Assembly (NCBI GenBank): GCA_013398955.1
Contig: VWPU01010347.1
Coordinates: 186,001 to 250,000 of the forward strand
Direction of reading: 5' to 3'
DNA length: 64,000 nt
From: Callaeas wilsoni
Taxonomy: Eukaryota; Chordata; Aves; Passeriformes; Callaeidae
Both the position numbers and the translations under genes were made by a program. Under the pieces are notes generated by a model. It did not search any database and was not told the DNA's origin. It saw only the letters and a program-made list of their open reading frames with translations. Every line of letters begins with the position of its first letter. Position 1 is the stretch's first letter. Of this stretch, positions 1-51,176 are shown in pieces.

Positions 1-2680
1 CATCTGGCTACTAGCCATGCACTAGCACAACACTCCAAGCAGCATTCTAATAACAGCAGCAATAACAAAGAAATAAATCCTTGATTTAATAAAAATCCAT
101 TACTTTACCTTCACCTGCTCCAGTGGTGTCATCTAACACACGCTTTCCTCCCCTATCACATCCTTTCTCATGTCTCCCCATCACCATGTCCACAGGCCTA
201 TACTGCCAGAAGATATTATAAAGAGCAGAGCTGTTCCCATCCTACAGAGGATTCCCTCAGCAGCTTTGGTAGAGCTAAGGTAAATATATGCATATGAAAT
301 GCTACAAAAGGTTCTCCTGTTTAATTGGATTCACTCCCAGGTTTTCATTCGGGTTCAGTGGAACTGGAACAGATGTCAGGCCAGCTCTATCTGACCAAGC
401 ATGGGTTTTATATGGACAAGTGAAAAGGAGCTCAGTGTGAGGGTTTGGGGTTTTTTTTAAAGCAGCTAATTTGCAAAAGTAGTATTTAATAATCAGAGAA
501 ACTGAATCCAAGTTAATCCCCTGGATTTCAACAAAGGGCATTTTTATGTCAGCTACTAAATTTTAGATTTCATATATCTATGGGGCATCCCAAGGCCTAT
601 AAAAGCATTTACAGTCATGGAAAGATAGTACAGGTAGAAGAGGAACTGCTCACTGCTGTTACCAGGTTTGAAAGCTTTGCTTATTCCAACAGCAGCATCA
701 TGCACACCAAATGCACACCTCCCAGTCTGCAGAACTAAGACAGCTCTGCTGCACTCAAGTTTCTATGCAGTTGTTAACATCATGGCCTATGAGACTAAGG
801 AACCACCAAAAAAGTCTCCTCTCATCAACAGCTACAAACATTTATAACAAAAACATTTCAGAAGACTTGAAGAGGAGGATTCCCCAGCTTTAGGGAGCTC
901 TGCTCTTTGACTGTGTACAGAATGACCCCAAGACATTTGCCGAGGTGAGAATTGGTACGGTGAGAACATCTTGACTAGCCAGCACTTCCTGGTTGAGCAA
1001 ATTCTCCTTTGGGTAAAATCAGTTTGCAGGATGAGAGAAGTGGTCCAAAAACCTTTTTACAGCCAAGACTGTAAGCACAGCTCAATCAGATACAGTCATA
1101 CCTCAACCCTGCCCATTCACCTTAAAGGAATGAGATTTTTCCTAGCTAAAGCAGTCTCTTCTTCCCTACAAAGACAGATTGACAATGCACATACAGGGGG
1201 ATGACAGATGTTAAACACTGATGACTGATAAAACACGCAGGGGAAACCTTCTTCCTCGACATCACCCAAGCTCATGTGAAGGAGAGCAGTGGCCACAGTG
1301 AGTCCTTAGGCCAGGACTGTCATGTCCTCCCAAGTACTCACTCCAGCAGGTGATCTGGCCCTCGGGAACAGGAAGGTTGGCAGGACTCAATTCCCCAGCA
1401 TGAGCCAAGGCCATGAGCTTACACAGTGGATACAGCCAGCTCCAGCAACAGGCCTGAGCACCCAGATCAAGCATTTGCTCTCCACACTGCTGGCTATCAG
1501 TCCAGGGGGACTCAAAAGTAGTTGTGCTTGAAATATCTCTCAAGGGGCTAATCTGCAGCAACCTGAGACCTGTCCAGGCCAGATATATAGAGAGGGCATA
1601 AATGAGGATCAGGTTTTTGTTCAGATCCAGGCCATGTGCAGGGTCTCCCTGTCAGCAAGCTCCAAAGCTGAAGTTGAGGCAGATGCCATGCAAGTCTTGG
1701 GCCTCCACTTAAGTTCCAGTGTAGACACAGGGTGAGCCAACTCACATCAGCCTTTCTGACGACGATGGTTGATGAACAGCAAACAGCACAGACAATTCCA
1801 GATGTGTATACATCTAATAGTACAGGCAGTAACAATGAGGGGCAGCTGAGATATTTATGCATTGCACACGAGACCAACAGGATGTAGAGAGTTTAGGAAA
1901 TACAGCGTTGTGGAGAGTGAGGACGATGCCACAGTGGTATTAAGTATGAGGTGAAGGCCACAGCATTATGCCAAGGGAAAGATGAGTGGGTTAGCAGGGA
2001 AAGGCAATGGGCTTGTGCACTGGTAGAATTGTCAGACTTAGAGTGCCAGACCTGACTTGCAAACATGTGGTTGGCCCTGGGGCTTCATACAAGGTGTATA
2101 AGTGGGTCCAGCAGCACACAGAGCAACTTGGGTCTGGGGTGTGCAGGAAGGAAAAGCAGTGAAGGAAAGGAGACAGGTATGTGAACAGAGATGGCACTGG
2201 CATGTGAACAGTACATGATGAGAGACAAAAGCCATATGAACTTCTTACCTCCCATAAATCCCAAGGTAAAGACTAAGCATGTCAAAGAGCAACAAAAATA
2301 AAACATGTTTATACACGATTATTTCAGGGAGTACAAACATTACAGACACTGATCAGACTGAAGCAGACATACACATTCAACAGCACTTATCTCTGCAGGT
2401 TTTGAAGATATCTCTTAGTACCTGAATTTATACATTCCTCCCCGCTGCATATTCAAATCTAAGTATCAAGGCACTTGAGTAAGCATTTTTTCTACCTCTG
2501 CTGTGAAGGTAGACAGTCAAGTCACATTCAGGTATCAGTGGCAGGTAACACAGCCAGAAAAATGAGGCAAAAAAAAAAAAGAAAAAACCAAACCAAACTC
2601 ACGCGTTTGTGGTCCATTCAGTTAAATATGTTCCCATATACCCACACTCAATAACATGATTTCGGAATAAGACATCAACA

Positions 2681-2833
2681 TCTGCCCCAATCCTGGCAGC
2701 TTTCAAGGACAGATTCCACAAGGCCTTGAGCAACCTGGTCTAGTAGGAAGTGTCCCTGCCCATGGCATGGGGAGCTGGGAATAGAAGATCTTTAAGGTCC
2801 CTTCCAATCCCTTAATGTTGTGTGATTCTGTGG
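2681..2833 (+). mobile_element. CR1 LINE 3'-end fragment
   Basis: The segment reads like the 3' end of an avian CR1: CTTGAGCAACCTGGTCTAG near 2725, GTGTCCCTGCCCATGGCA near 2750, TTTAAGGTCCCTTCCAA near 2790, then a TGATTCTGTG tail. It is 5'-truncated, diverged and non-coding, oriented opposite to BIN1. Confidence 0.9.
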
Positions 2834-3468
2834 TGCCTTTGGATCAGTAATAAAATACCTTAACCACTTTGCCATACTGCCCACCCTACAGGAAATAAAT
2901 CTGACTGCTTTGATAACTAGGTGGTTTTCACTGTTTTGTACTTTGGCTACCAGTAGAAATTACTGATTTTTGACTCTCTTTTAATGACTTCTGAAGGTAA
3001 CAATAATTAGGTTAGAACACTAAATACGCTATTGCTGAGCACTAGCAAAGTGTAATATTGGTTGCTTGCTGGAAGGATAACAATTTCATTTTAAGTCAAA
3101 TTTATACTTGTATCCTATGTCAGTATAACTGGTGATTCAGAAAAAGAAAATAGTAAATATTTTTAAAAAAAAAAAGTTTATCCTGGTATGCAGCTAGTCC
3201 TGGAAGGCAAGCAAACACAAAACGCTCATGTACTCACATAAAGTTCCAAAAAAGGATAGCTTTGCCATATTGGTGTGTATCAAATTATGATAACTAGTAT
3301 CTTGCAGATACAGTATTTTAATTTAGGAGAATCAAATGCCTAATGTTTGATCTCTCTAATAAGAGAAGTCTTATTCCTACAAAAATCTGTGCCATACAGA
3401 CCTACTTAACATGATGATACTGGAGATATACTATAAACAGCCCAATTATGTTTACTGCAAATTTTAAT

Positions 3469-3548
3469 GGCAAAAAATAACCAGTTCATACATATAAAAT
3501 GTATGAACATTTTCTAGGCAAAAATAACCAGTTCATACATATAAAATG
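3469..3548 (+). repeat. Two-copy direct repeat, period 47 nt
   Basis: TAACCAGTTCATACATATAA with flanks occurs at 3469-3501 and again at 3517-3548, separated by 15 nt. The copies differ by one A in the leading A run. Each copy also carries CATACAT, and the first is followed by ATGTATG, giving a small inverted repeat. Confidence 0.9.
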
Positions 3549-4237
3549 GAAAGTCTCAGTGAGGACAACAACCATATTCAGGATGCACTTCAAAGCTTCC
3601 AGTCATTTAGACATAAAACGAGGCACAGTCCACCTGCCTCTGACAGAGGACAGGACCAGGTACAGGCCAGAACAGAGTCAGTCATCTTTCTTTTTGATAC
3701 CACACTGTTACAGGCAGGAAGCTGCTTCTCAACTACAAATGCAGGCTGTGTCACACAGAAAAAGAAGGGCTTCACATCCCTTGAATATCCATTTACAGCT
3801 TTATTCACCTTAAGTGACCGCAGATTATCAAAGAGTCTGTTAATTAAAAATCCATTTGAGAGCATTTACAGCAGGAGCACAGAGCTCAGGCTGAATTCCC
3901 ATTCACAGAGTAACAATTTAAATACATACAGCATAAAGAGGATGCTGCTCTAGGGATGGAAATACATTAAGTGGATCATCTGAGCAAAGCCCAAGCACCC
4001 CACAAACGCTTAGTGCCTGACCGTGGCCAGGCCAGCAGCCACCTGATTCTTCCTGGACTTGCACATCCAGCAGAGAAGACCAAGGTCCCCATCTGCAAGG
4101 CCTAGGTCTGGGAACCCACACCCAAGGCCCAGCCACCCACAGCTCAGGTCCACATTATCATTCAGGTGGGTGCAAGTCACACCACACGTGGTAATGAGTC
4201 ACTTATGAAGGGAGAAGGAATGGCGAAATGAACCAAC

Positions 4238-42512
<38,275 letters not shown>

Positions 42513-44006
42513 CTGTGGAGAGAGAGAAGAAAGGAGACTTCAATCACAGATACAGCAAAGCAGAGACAAAGAAACAGTTCCACGTTTTTGGTCCTGAGGC
42601 TGAGAGAAGGAAAGTTAAAAAGTCACCCTTATTCTTGTGCTCAAAATTTTCTGACTATTTTTCCACACAGTCATAGTTTAAAACAGATTTACAGATGAGT
42701 CAGGAAGAACTCAGACCTCTTACATTCTGCTGTACTGAAGAGCATGACTGAGGCTTGTCTTTCACTGGTCTAATGCTTTTTGCAGACAAGGCAATAGCAA
42801 TCCAGTTGTGTATCTCCTGAACCAGCAAGACACAAACCACATCCCTAATATGCTTTGTGTTGTGCAGTTACACTTATCCTGATTTAACACTAGTCTCTAG
42901 TCCAGACAGGGTGAGGTTCTGCTCCCAGAACAGCTGGATGGTCCTCAAACACAGAAGGCTGTGCAAAGATCTCTGGGAGAAAGTGTGGCTGGAGCAGTGA
43001 AAGTCCCACCTTCTTTCCACCTTTTCACACTATGCACATGCTTGGCAAGAGCTGGCTGCTGAGAGCAACTGGGGACCTTACACCATTAATCTGTGTGACA
43101 CTCAGTCCAAGTGTCACTTCTGAGAGTGTCAGCAGCCACCTCCATGCACAGACAGCTCCCCACAGCCTGTAAAAAAATCCTTATCGGACTACTTCTCTTA
43201 TCACCCTTCCCTCTTAGTTCCCTCTCCATGCAGCTAAGTGGATTGCTCCCAAGGTTAGAACAAAAAAGCATTTCATGCTCTGAGCTGGCAGGTACGTTCA
43301 TCACAAGAAGTCTGAGCAAACCTGTGGAGGAGGGCAGCAGCTACTTGTCATGCCCCAAGCAACTCCAGCTGCAGGGAGACTGGGATATACACCATAACTG
43401 GTTAAGGCCAATTACATCATCTCTCTTAATCAAAATGAAAACCTAACCATGCCAAACAAAACAAAACAAAAAGCCTTGTCTCTCAGGGACAGCGAAACCA
43501 GAGAAAAGCCCAACCAGTCCTCAGCCACAGGAGGTTTTGGTGAGCCAGAGGTGAGATAGAAAGGGAGCTGAGGGAGCACCTCAACAAGCAAGGCAGCCCT
43601 GTCTGGAAAGGGCATGACTGCCCAAGAGGCAGAAAGCGCTGGAAAGCTGGAGTTTCCCTTGCTCTGCTGAGCACAGAGGAGCAGTCCTTTAACCCACAGG
43701 CCCCAGCTATCATGTTCAGCCCCTTTTGGGGAGAAGGAGATTATGAGGAAAAAAGCAGGTCCCTGTTACTAACATCAGGTCTTCAGGTAGACCATTAGTT
43801 AAGTGTTCCCAGACTCCAAGGAACTGCCAGAGAGCCGTAACAGTCACCCAAACCAGTTTCCTCAGCCTGCCTTTGCTACCAGTGGATCTTCTCAGAGAAC
43901 ATACAGAGAATTTTTCCTCTGCATGGCAGGGATCAGTCTTTCATGATTAGTCCCCAAAATGGAATTGAAAAGGATCATGCAACAGGATGTAGAATAGAGT
44001 ATTTTC

Positions 44007-44072
44007 AATTTGAAGTGACCTACAACAATCATTTAGTCCAACTGGCCATGCACCTACTGGCCCACTCATTTT
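44007..44072 (-). mobile_element. Possible CR1 remnant (reverse orientation)
   Basis: The plus strand reads TTTGAAGTGACCTACAACAA then TCATTTAGTCCAACTGGCC, resembling the reverse complement of a CR1 3' end (GAAGGGACCT...ATCATCTAGTCCAAC). It is short and diverged, so the call is tentative. Confidence 0.45.
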
Positions 44073-47000
44073 TTTTATACTGTTGAGGTGGAGGACACCT
44101 GTAATGCCTATTTGGCTAATGTCAGTTCCTCTCTCCCCCATACAGGAACAGATATTCCCATCTCACCCCTGACCACAGTAACTGACTGTAGTGGGAGACA
44201 TGATAAATGAGTGCAGTCATTCAGCATCCAGCTCCTAAATCCTTACTTCAGCTGGGATGAAATGTCTAGGAGGGAATCACTGTTTTTCATTCTCCCTCTG
44301 TTCAACAGCTTCTCTTCACCTCCAGAAATTCTTGAGGTATTCCAGTGTCAGCAAAAGGAGGGAAAAGGACACACAGACAAAGAGTGCCCTCTTTGTTGCC
44401 AAGAGCTGAATCAAGAACCTCCAGAATTGTAAGTACAACTTTCTACAGCTCAAATGCCAGCAACAAACACTGCAGCTACAAATGCCTAATGTTTTGGTAA
44501 ATCTGTCTACACAGCAGGACATAGACAGCATGAATATTCCCTTCTTCCTCACAAACCCTTGGCACATAAGAGCCTGATGGAGAGAGAAGAGGCAGTGTTG
44601 TTTGTACTGGCAGAGTCCTGTACACCAGACACTGGTGTCTCCTGTGCCCATCCACTCTTGCAAAGGAGAGCACATCCCATAGCAACACTGCTCCTGAGGT
44701 TACACATTTGTCTGCCATGCCAGCAGGAGAGAAGGATTCAGTATGGCTTCATCTTTCTTATCAAGTGGTATGGGCAACCTCCTCCAGATATTGTTCAGCT
44801 GCACTCCCCTAGGCTGTCAGATCTATGGAGCAGGGATTTCCCATCTGCTGGGTGACTTTCTAGGTGTTCAAAGAGCAGGCACACCAACAGCACCCATCAC
44901 TGATAACAATAAAGTATGCAAGCTGTAAATTCCAAAGCAGAATGATGTTCCTAATGTGCAGATCAATAGAATTACTGGGGATACAAAGGAGACTTTTACA
45001 GGGCAATGCATCTGTCTCGCTAGTCAGGAGATGGGATGCTTTCAGGCCTGGAGGGGAGGGAAGGAGAGCATTTAACTGGGAGGAATCTGGAGTATGTCAC
45101 CAGGGTCAAAGGTTTAGAACAGCCTCAGTGCTTCCTGGTGTAAAACACTGAGCAGCACTCACAGACTATTCATTACGGAGCCACATGCCTGCTTCCAGCA
45201 TATCCAAGGAGTTAATTTCCAGTTCCATTGCCCCTTGAGGAACATGCGCATTTAGCCTGGGATCATCTGGCCAGCTGCAAAAATCTTGTTCCACTGTGCT
45301 GAGGTGCTCTGCACAATTCCTGCAAAACACTGGGCACTGCACAGGGCTCTAACTCCAAGCCTATCTCTAAAGAAAAAGCTCCTACTGTAACAGGGAAGCT
45401 CAGGTGAGGAGCAGCTCTGAATGAGGAGGGAGGAAGCAAGAAGAAACCCTAAGTGATTCCACAGTGGTGACAAGGGGTGGCTGAAACAGATGACTTGGGG
45501 ATCCCTGCAGAGAAACAAAGCAAGGAAAACAAAACCAGGGACAAGAGAGAGGCTGTGAGAAGCGAATCCCTGGCTACACAAAAAACCCTGCTCTTGCTTC
45601 CTACATTATTCCCCATCTGGTAGATGAAGGCTTGTGCCTCATGTCTGCTGACCCTATAGGCAAGCCTCAGCCATACAATGATCTCTTTTTTACCTGCTAT
45701 GACACAGCAGAGAGACAACAGCCCTGGGCTGCAGCAGGACAGTGATTACCTTCTCATAATGCTCTCCCTCATAACCAGATCTGCCCCACACAAACAGCCC
45801 AGAGGTCAAACCCCAAGTCACCTGAGCAGCATAGAGGGATGGCACCACAATGCTGCCCCTCAAGCCTATTCCCAGCTCCCCCATCAAAGAGCTGTGCTGG
45901 CAAGCTGTACTAACAAAACCCTCTGGACTCCCGGAACCAGGCAGGGATGGAGCAGACGGCCCTGGGTGTGCTGCTGACTGCAGACATGTCTGTGCTCACT
46001 GCTAATAACTTGTGAGCTCACAGGACAACTCCCCTCCCCACACTGGTACGTGCCGTCATAGGTCAGGCTATTCCGGGTGAGCCGCGGCTGCTCCCTCCCT
46101 TCCCCTGCGACAGTTTTTAATCCTCCAGCTCACTGCAAAGCCAGATAAAGTTCGGATGGAAACTTCAGGCTCTTTGATAGCTATTAATGGAGCAGATTTA
46201 CCAGGGTAGGAGACAGGACTCCACCGCAGCTCCCAAATCTCAGGGCGGATCAGAGATGGTGTGATGTGTCAGCTGCTGTCTGCCGGCAAAGCACACCAGA
46301 AGCGGGCATGGATCTGGCATTTAAAAGATTAAGCAGCAACCATGGCTGGGCTCCTTGGTCTGCCCTTGACCTCAGGAGTCCTGGCCCTGCATAAGGACAG
46401 GGACCATTTCAAGATGGTGCAAGCTAGGATGAAGGGGGAATACTTTGTATGAATCCCACAAAACACCTTGTGAAACGGATTTCAAAGGAGGCTCTAGTAT
46501 TGCTGTAGGTTTCAGTCTTGATTTACTACGGCTCACTATGACAGGATAGGACTGTCATTCCCAGCCAGTGTTTTTGGCCTCAGGCACCAGGCATCTCCAG
46601 TGTTTCTCAGAAACCAGGTCTCTTTTAATAATTATATCTAGACCTGGAAATGCTCTGCATACACTAAGACCAATAGGCACAGACCAGCTACTGTAGCATC
46701 TCCAAACAGAGCCAAATTCCGCCCATGGAGCCTCCGTTTTTCCTGCATTTGAATAAAAGCAACAAACAAAACAAGGAGACTCAGATTTTGACTGAAGTTT
46801 TAAAAGCACTTTAAGAACCTAGAAGGCAAGATGCCATTAACAAATCAGTAAATAATCACATTCCTCTCATATCACGGATGTGTTTGTAATCTGCTGTTGT
46901 GGGTAGAACCATCTGCAGTAAATTTGGAATTGCTACACTTCAAGAAGTAGGTAACACAGAAGAATTGAAAGGGAAATATGAAAATCCTCATATCAGAGAT

Positions 47001-50000
47001 GTGACATTTACTACCAATGGTCAGAGTAGTAAAAGCATGAAATAGCCTTTAAAAACAGCAGTTGTTCCTAGCAAATTTGAAAATTTGCTTTGGGATACTC
47101 AAGTTGCACATTCTCCTCAAAGACCATTAGATTTACAAGATGACTGATGATTACCTAAATACCACAACTTTGCACAACTCAAAAGGAAGCATCTTATCTG
47201 GCTGCAATTTACCCTTTTTTTCCCAGGTTTGTACAGGTAGAAACATTCCTGAAGGGCAAGCCCCCACACTGATTAGCTTAGGGTCTCCAGTGCTCTGCTT
47301 CAAGCAGTGGGCAGGAAGGGAATGGAGATCTGGGCATCAGCCCTGTAACCACCAAATTCTGATATAGAGCAGCAATACCCAGTAAGGACAAACACTTGCT
47401 GGCAGTGCAGCAGCTGTCAGCATCAAGAAGCAGTATCAGACCAACTAAAATGCAGTTCTGCTTCGCTCAAAAAAGCAACTGTAACAGATTCACATTTATG
47501 TTTTCTTATAAAGAAATACATGCCAGCTGCTTAATGCAGCCACAGCTCTCCGCCAGCACCTTCCCTCACTCCCTTTTGAAATATCAATGCCACAATACAA
47601 CAAAAGCCCTGAAACCCCAAATACTCTCAACAAACCCTATGCAGACTCATTACATGAACCAATAACCTATTAAAATTCTACTTTTCATGGCATATAGGTC
47701 ACCCGGGCGAAAGACAATTTTAGAGAATGCAAGTGATGAGCAGGAAGGCAATAAAATAAAAGCATTTCTTTTGTGGCTCTCAAACAAAGCTAAATCTGCC
47801 TCTGAAACATCTGAATTTAGAGGGGTCCAGCCCTGATGAAGCGGAAGTCATTAAGCCCACAGCCAGGGAACTTTGGCCCTGCATGGCCACATCTTAGCCC
47901 CCCCTGTATCAGAGAGGGGCTGCACTTACATCTTACTGCCATGGGCCCACTGCCCCTAAATCACTCCATCTCCTGACCTCTCCACCCCTTATCAACAACA
48001 CCTCCGACTTCTGCTGTGTCTGCCAACTCCAGTGCATAATCTCCAAGTACCAAATGGGCACTGAGCCAGTAACTGCTGTGACTAATTTTGAATTGCAATA
48101 GATTGGCATGTTCCAATGGGTCAACTAGCGACCGAACAAATAGGTCTTTGATCTCAGGATGCTGCCTGTTATTCCATGGAAGACATTCTACTCGGAAGAG
48201 GAGGAGAAGAAAATAGTGTTCAAGTCAGATGGAAAGCACAAAGCCACGTAACTTAATGAGGTACAAACAAAGGAAGTTTCATAAGCTTTTTTAAGCCTCA
48301 TTTCTTCTGTGCCCAGATGCAATGTGACTCGCTCAATGAAGTAGATTTGTGCTCACGGAATACTTCGGTTATTGCATTCAGATTTGGTGAGAAAAACATG
48401 AGCGGCACTGGGAATCTGCTCCCCCTTCAGCCCTCCCCAGGAGCAGGGCACGTCCTCCTGCCCTCCATGCCTGACTCCAGGCTGGTTTTGGGGACAGCCT
48501 GGCTTTCCTCATGCAAGCCTGACACAATTAAGTCTTTCTTTCAAACAACTGGACAAAGGAAGATGGGGGTGGAGAGGAAGAAACTCCAAACATATTAACT
48601 CTTCGTTTTAAATTGAGGAAATTATTCCCATAGCTGAGCAATCACTAAGACCCTTGGATCACCGGAAGATGGGAAAGGGCAATGTCAAACTTGGCACAGA
48701 CAGAGCAGTTCTTGTTTGCTTCTTACTTGCTAACAAGGTTCAATAGATCCCACAAAGACAGGACATTGCCTCTGTTACAGAACTAAGTGTTGGGAAATGA
48801 GGGTTCAATACTGCATTTTGTTAGGGACTTCCTGAATGACCTGGAAAAGCCATGTCTAATGTCACATCCATCCAGCTGTAAGGAAGAGTGTTTGGTCAGC
48901 ATGTCAGAGAGTCACCAAATTTATCTCTGGCATTTCCAGCTGGCAAATGGGAAAGAGAGGGACAGAGAGATCAGATGACCAGTTTTCAGTGCTCAGCCTC
49001 AAGGCACACTGAGTGTGATTTTCATAGGTGTCCCTACAGTTAAACCATGTGAGAATTTGCATGCTTAGAGCCATGTTCTAAAACACAAACAACTAAAAAT
49101 ACAATTTTTGGTTCACATCCCCAAAAAATATGTTGACAGTGAAGACTTTAAATCATTAGGATAGATTGCATGAAAGTCCTTTGCTAATGAAAGACTTTAA
49201 GACAAGCATCTCAAGTGTGATTTAAGCCACATTGATCCCACTCTACAAAGGGGACAGCCCTTGTAAGGCCCTTCCAAAGCTATTCTTCCCAAATCCAGAA
49301 GATGACAGCTTCAATGAAGGTCAATCACTTTGTCTCCAAATATCCTACTCAAAAAGATCTCATTCCTTTCTCCATACAACATGAAGTGTAAAATAAACCC
49401 AAGTGTGACTACATAATAACAGCACGCACAGCCAAAGAAACAGCCTGTATGTGTCAAAGCACCATCACCTTCCCTAAATTGCATTACATTAAAAGACTTC
49501 TGTAGGAGCCAGTCATGCTGCATTGCCTTGAAGGCTCATCTCAAGTGTTTGCCTCTGACAGCTGTTAAACAGCAGCCTCACTGTGATCTGCACCGTCAGG
49601 ACACACCTCTCAAGTTTAACACGACTCACTGTGGCCATACTGCATTGCCTTTCATGCTTCATCCTTCTCTCTCACTCTGTAGTCAATATAGAAAAAAACA
49701 AAGTTTCAGTTTTCTCACTCTGAATTGTTTCCCAGAAAACTTGCTTCCCCATAATGGGCTCAACAGAATTCATGGTAAGTACTGTGCAGCTAATCTGTGC
49801 TGATTCCAGCCTTATACAGACTCATTAAGGAAAAAAATAAAGATGACATTCAAGTGTAGAGAAAGCCCAGGGACTCAGTCAATTTTTTGTGGCATTAGCT
49901 TTGGCAAAAAGCCTATAAATAATGAGCTCTTTGAAGAAACAGACAAGTTCTATAAGCACTCCCTTGCTTTTACTTCAGATAAGCACTTTCAGTGGGAAAA

Positions 50001-51153
50001 AATTGTTCATATTACTCTTGAATGGCTCCAGCTGAGTTCTAAAGAAAACAACAACATACAAACTTTAAACCTCAAAAACCCCAAATTCAAGAGCTCCCCA
50101 GTATCACTGGGATTTTTTAAAAGCTACACCCCAAGCTCACTGTTCCATCTAAAATGATACTCAAAGTAATTTTTTAGAAAAAGAAAAAGAAAAGTCACAA
50201 ATAGAATTGCTCCCTTAACAGTAGTATGTCCAGTATTTTTTATTAGCTGTCCCAGGAAAAGCTTAAAATATGCTTGCAAGGATTTTTAAAACTGGCAATG
50301 TTGGAGCCTTCTTTTATTCAAGAATCTACATTAACACCCTCACATCGGTCAATAGTGAAAAGACATTTCTGAACAGATCAGCAGGTTTTTTAAGTCATAT
50401 GACCAGTCCCCAGATTTCCTTCCATGTAAGAACAGGGTGCCAAGCACAAGCTCTCTCCTTCCAACAATTCTTGTGAACACATCTGCACCAAGCAGATTTG
50501 CTCTGTTAGATACCAGCAAGATGGACCTTGAACTTGGAGATCTTTAGAAGGAAGATACCAGAAAGAGACTAAGTCAAGCCCACCTGGTTAGCCTGGCAGC
50601 AAATGCTTTCATCTCTGCAAAGGTCAGACCCAGAATGCTTCACTGCTTTCTCCCAAAAGCAGAAACGAAGGCGAAGGGCACAAGGACACTCACCACACCT
50701 GTATCAGGTACAATACAGATGACATTTCTTGATTGCACCATTTTAGGAGAAGAGGGCCCTTCCACATTTCACCGCCTACATCAGGCACAGATTTCCCAGC
50801 AGTGTGAAAGGAGATGCTGTCCTCATGTTACCAGTCACGTATGTTCCCACAGCAGGCAATGACATGAGGAGTTCAGCTGCCCCCTCTTCCCAAAGGATCA
50901 CAACTATGTCCTCAACACACAGCCGTGCAGACTTCTCAAGTGTCTTTTTCTTACATGGAAGAGGATGCCAAGGGCAGCTGAGAAAGTCCAGCTCAGCTGA
51001 CATTAGCACAGTGCAGCAAGGGTGCTGTGCTGAGGTTCTGTCACACTCGCACCAGACAGCAGGGACTGCTGAATGTCTGCATCTTATGAGTTTGGCAGAT
51101 GAAGCCAGAGTGGGAGAGGCACCTTAAAGTGCTTTTGCTTCTTTTGTTTTTTG

Positions 51154-51176
51154 TTTTTTTTTTTTTTTTTTTTTTT
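51154..51176 (+). repeat. T homopolymer
   Basis: About 23 T, preceded by shorter T runs, in intron 1. A minus-strand retrocopy tail was considered, but no gene-like sequence adjoins it. Confidence 0.85.

Larger units (their letters stand above)
1..4237 (-). other. BIN1: BIN1 intron 14 (partial)
   Basis: No coding exon recognised. It holds one CR1 fragment (2681-2833), a poly-A stretch near 2569-2593 and a two-copy 47-nt-period repeat (3469-3548). I looked for a WDLW-type clathrin exon (human exon 15), a MYC-binding exon and SH3 exons on the minus strand and did not see them. Confidence 0.8.

Noticed and set aside
46060..46110. GCCGCGGC-containing patch as BIN1 exon 1 or promoter
   Set aside because: Too few CpGs, no GKIASNVQKKL-type coding sequence nearby and no donor in the right frame.
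49913..49922. MEF2-like CTATAAATAA in intron 1 as a muscle enhancer
   Set aside because: Similar matches occur in other AT-rich places in the window (near 21885 and 38824), so one match is not evidence.
51154..51176. T run as the poly-A tail of a minus-strand processed pseudogene
   Set aside because: Adjoining sequence shows no gene-like reading frame or recognisable mRNA, and no target-site duplication was visible.
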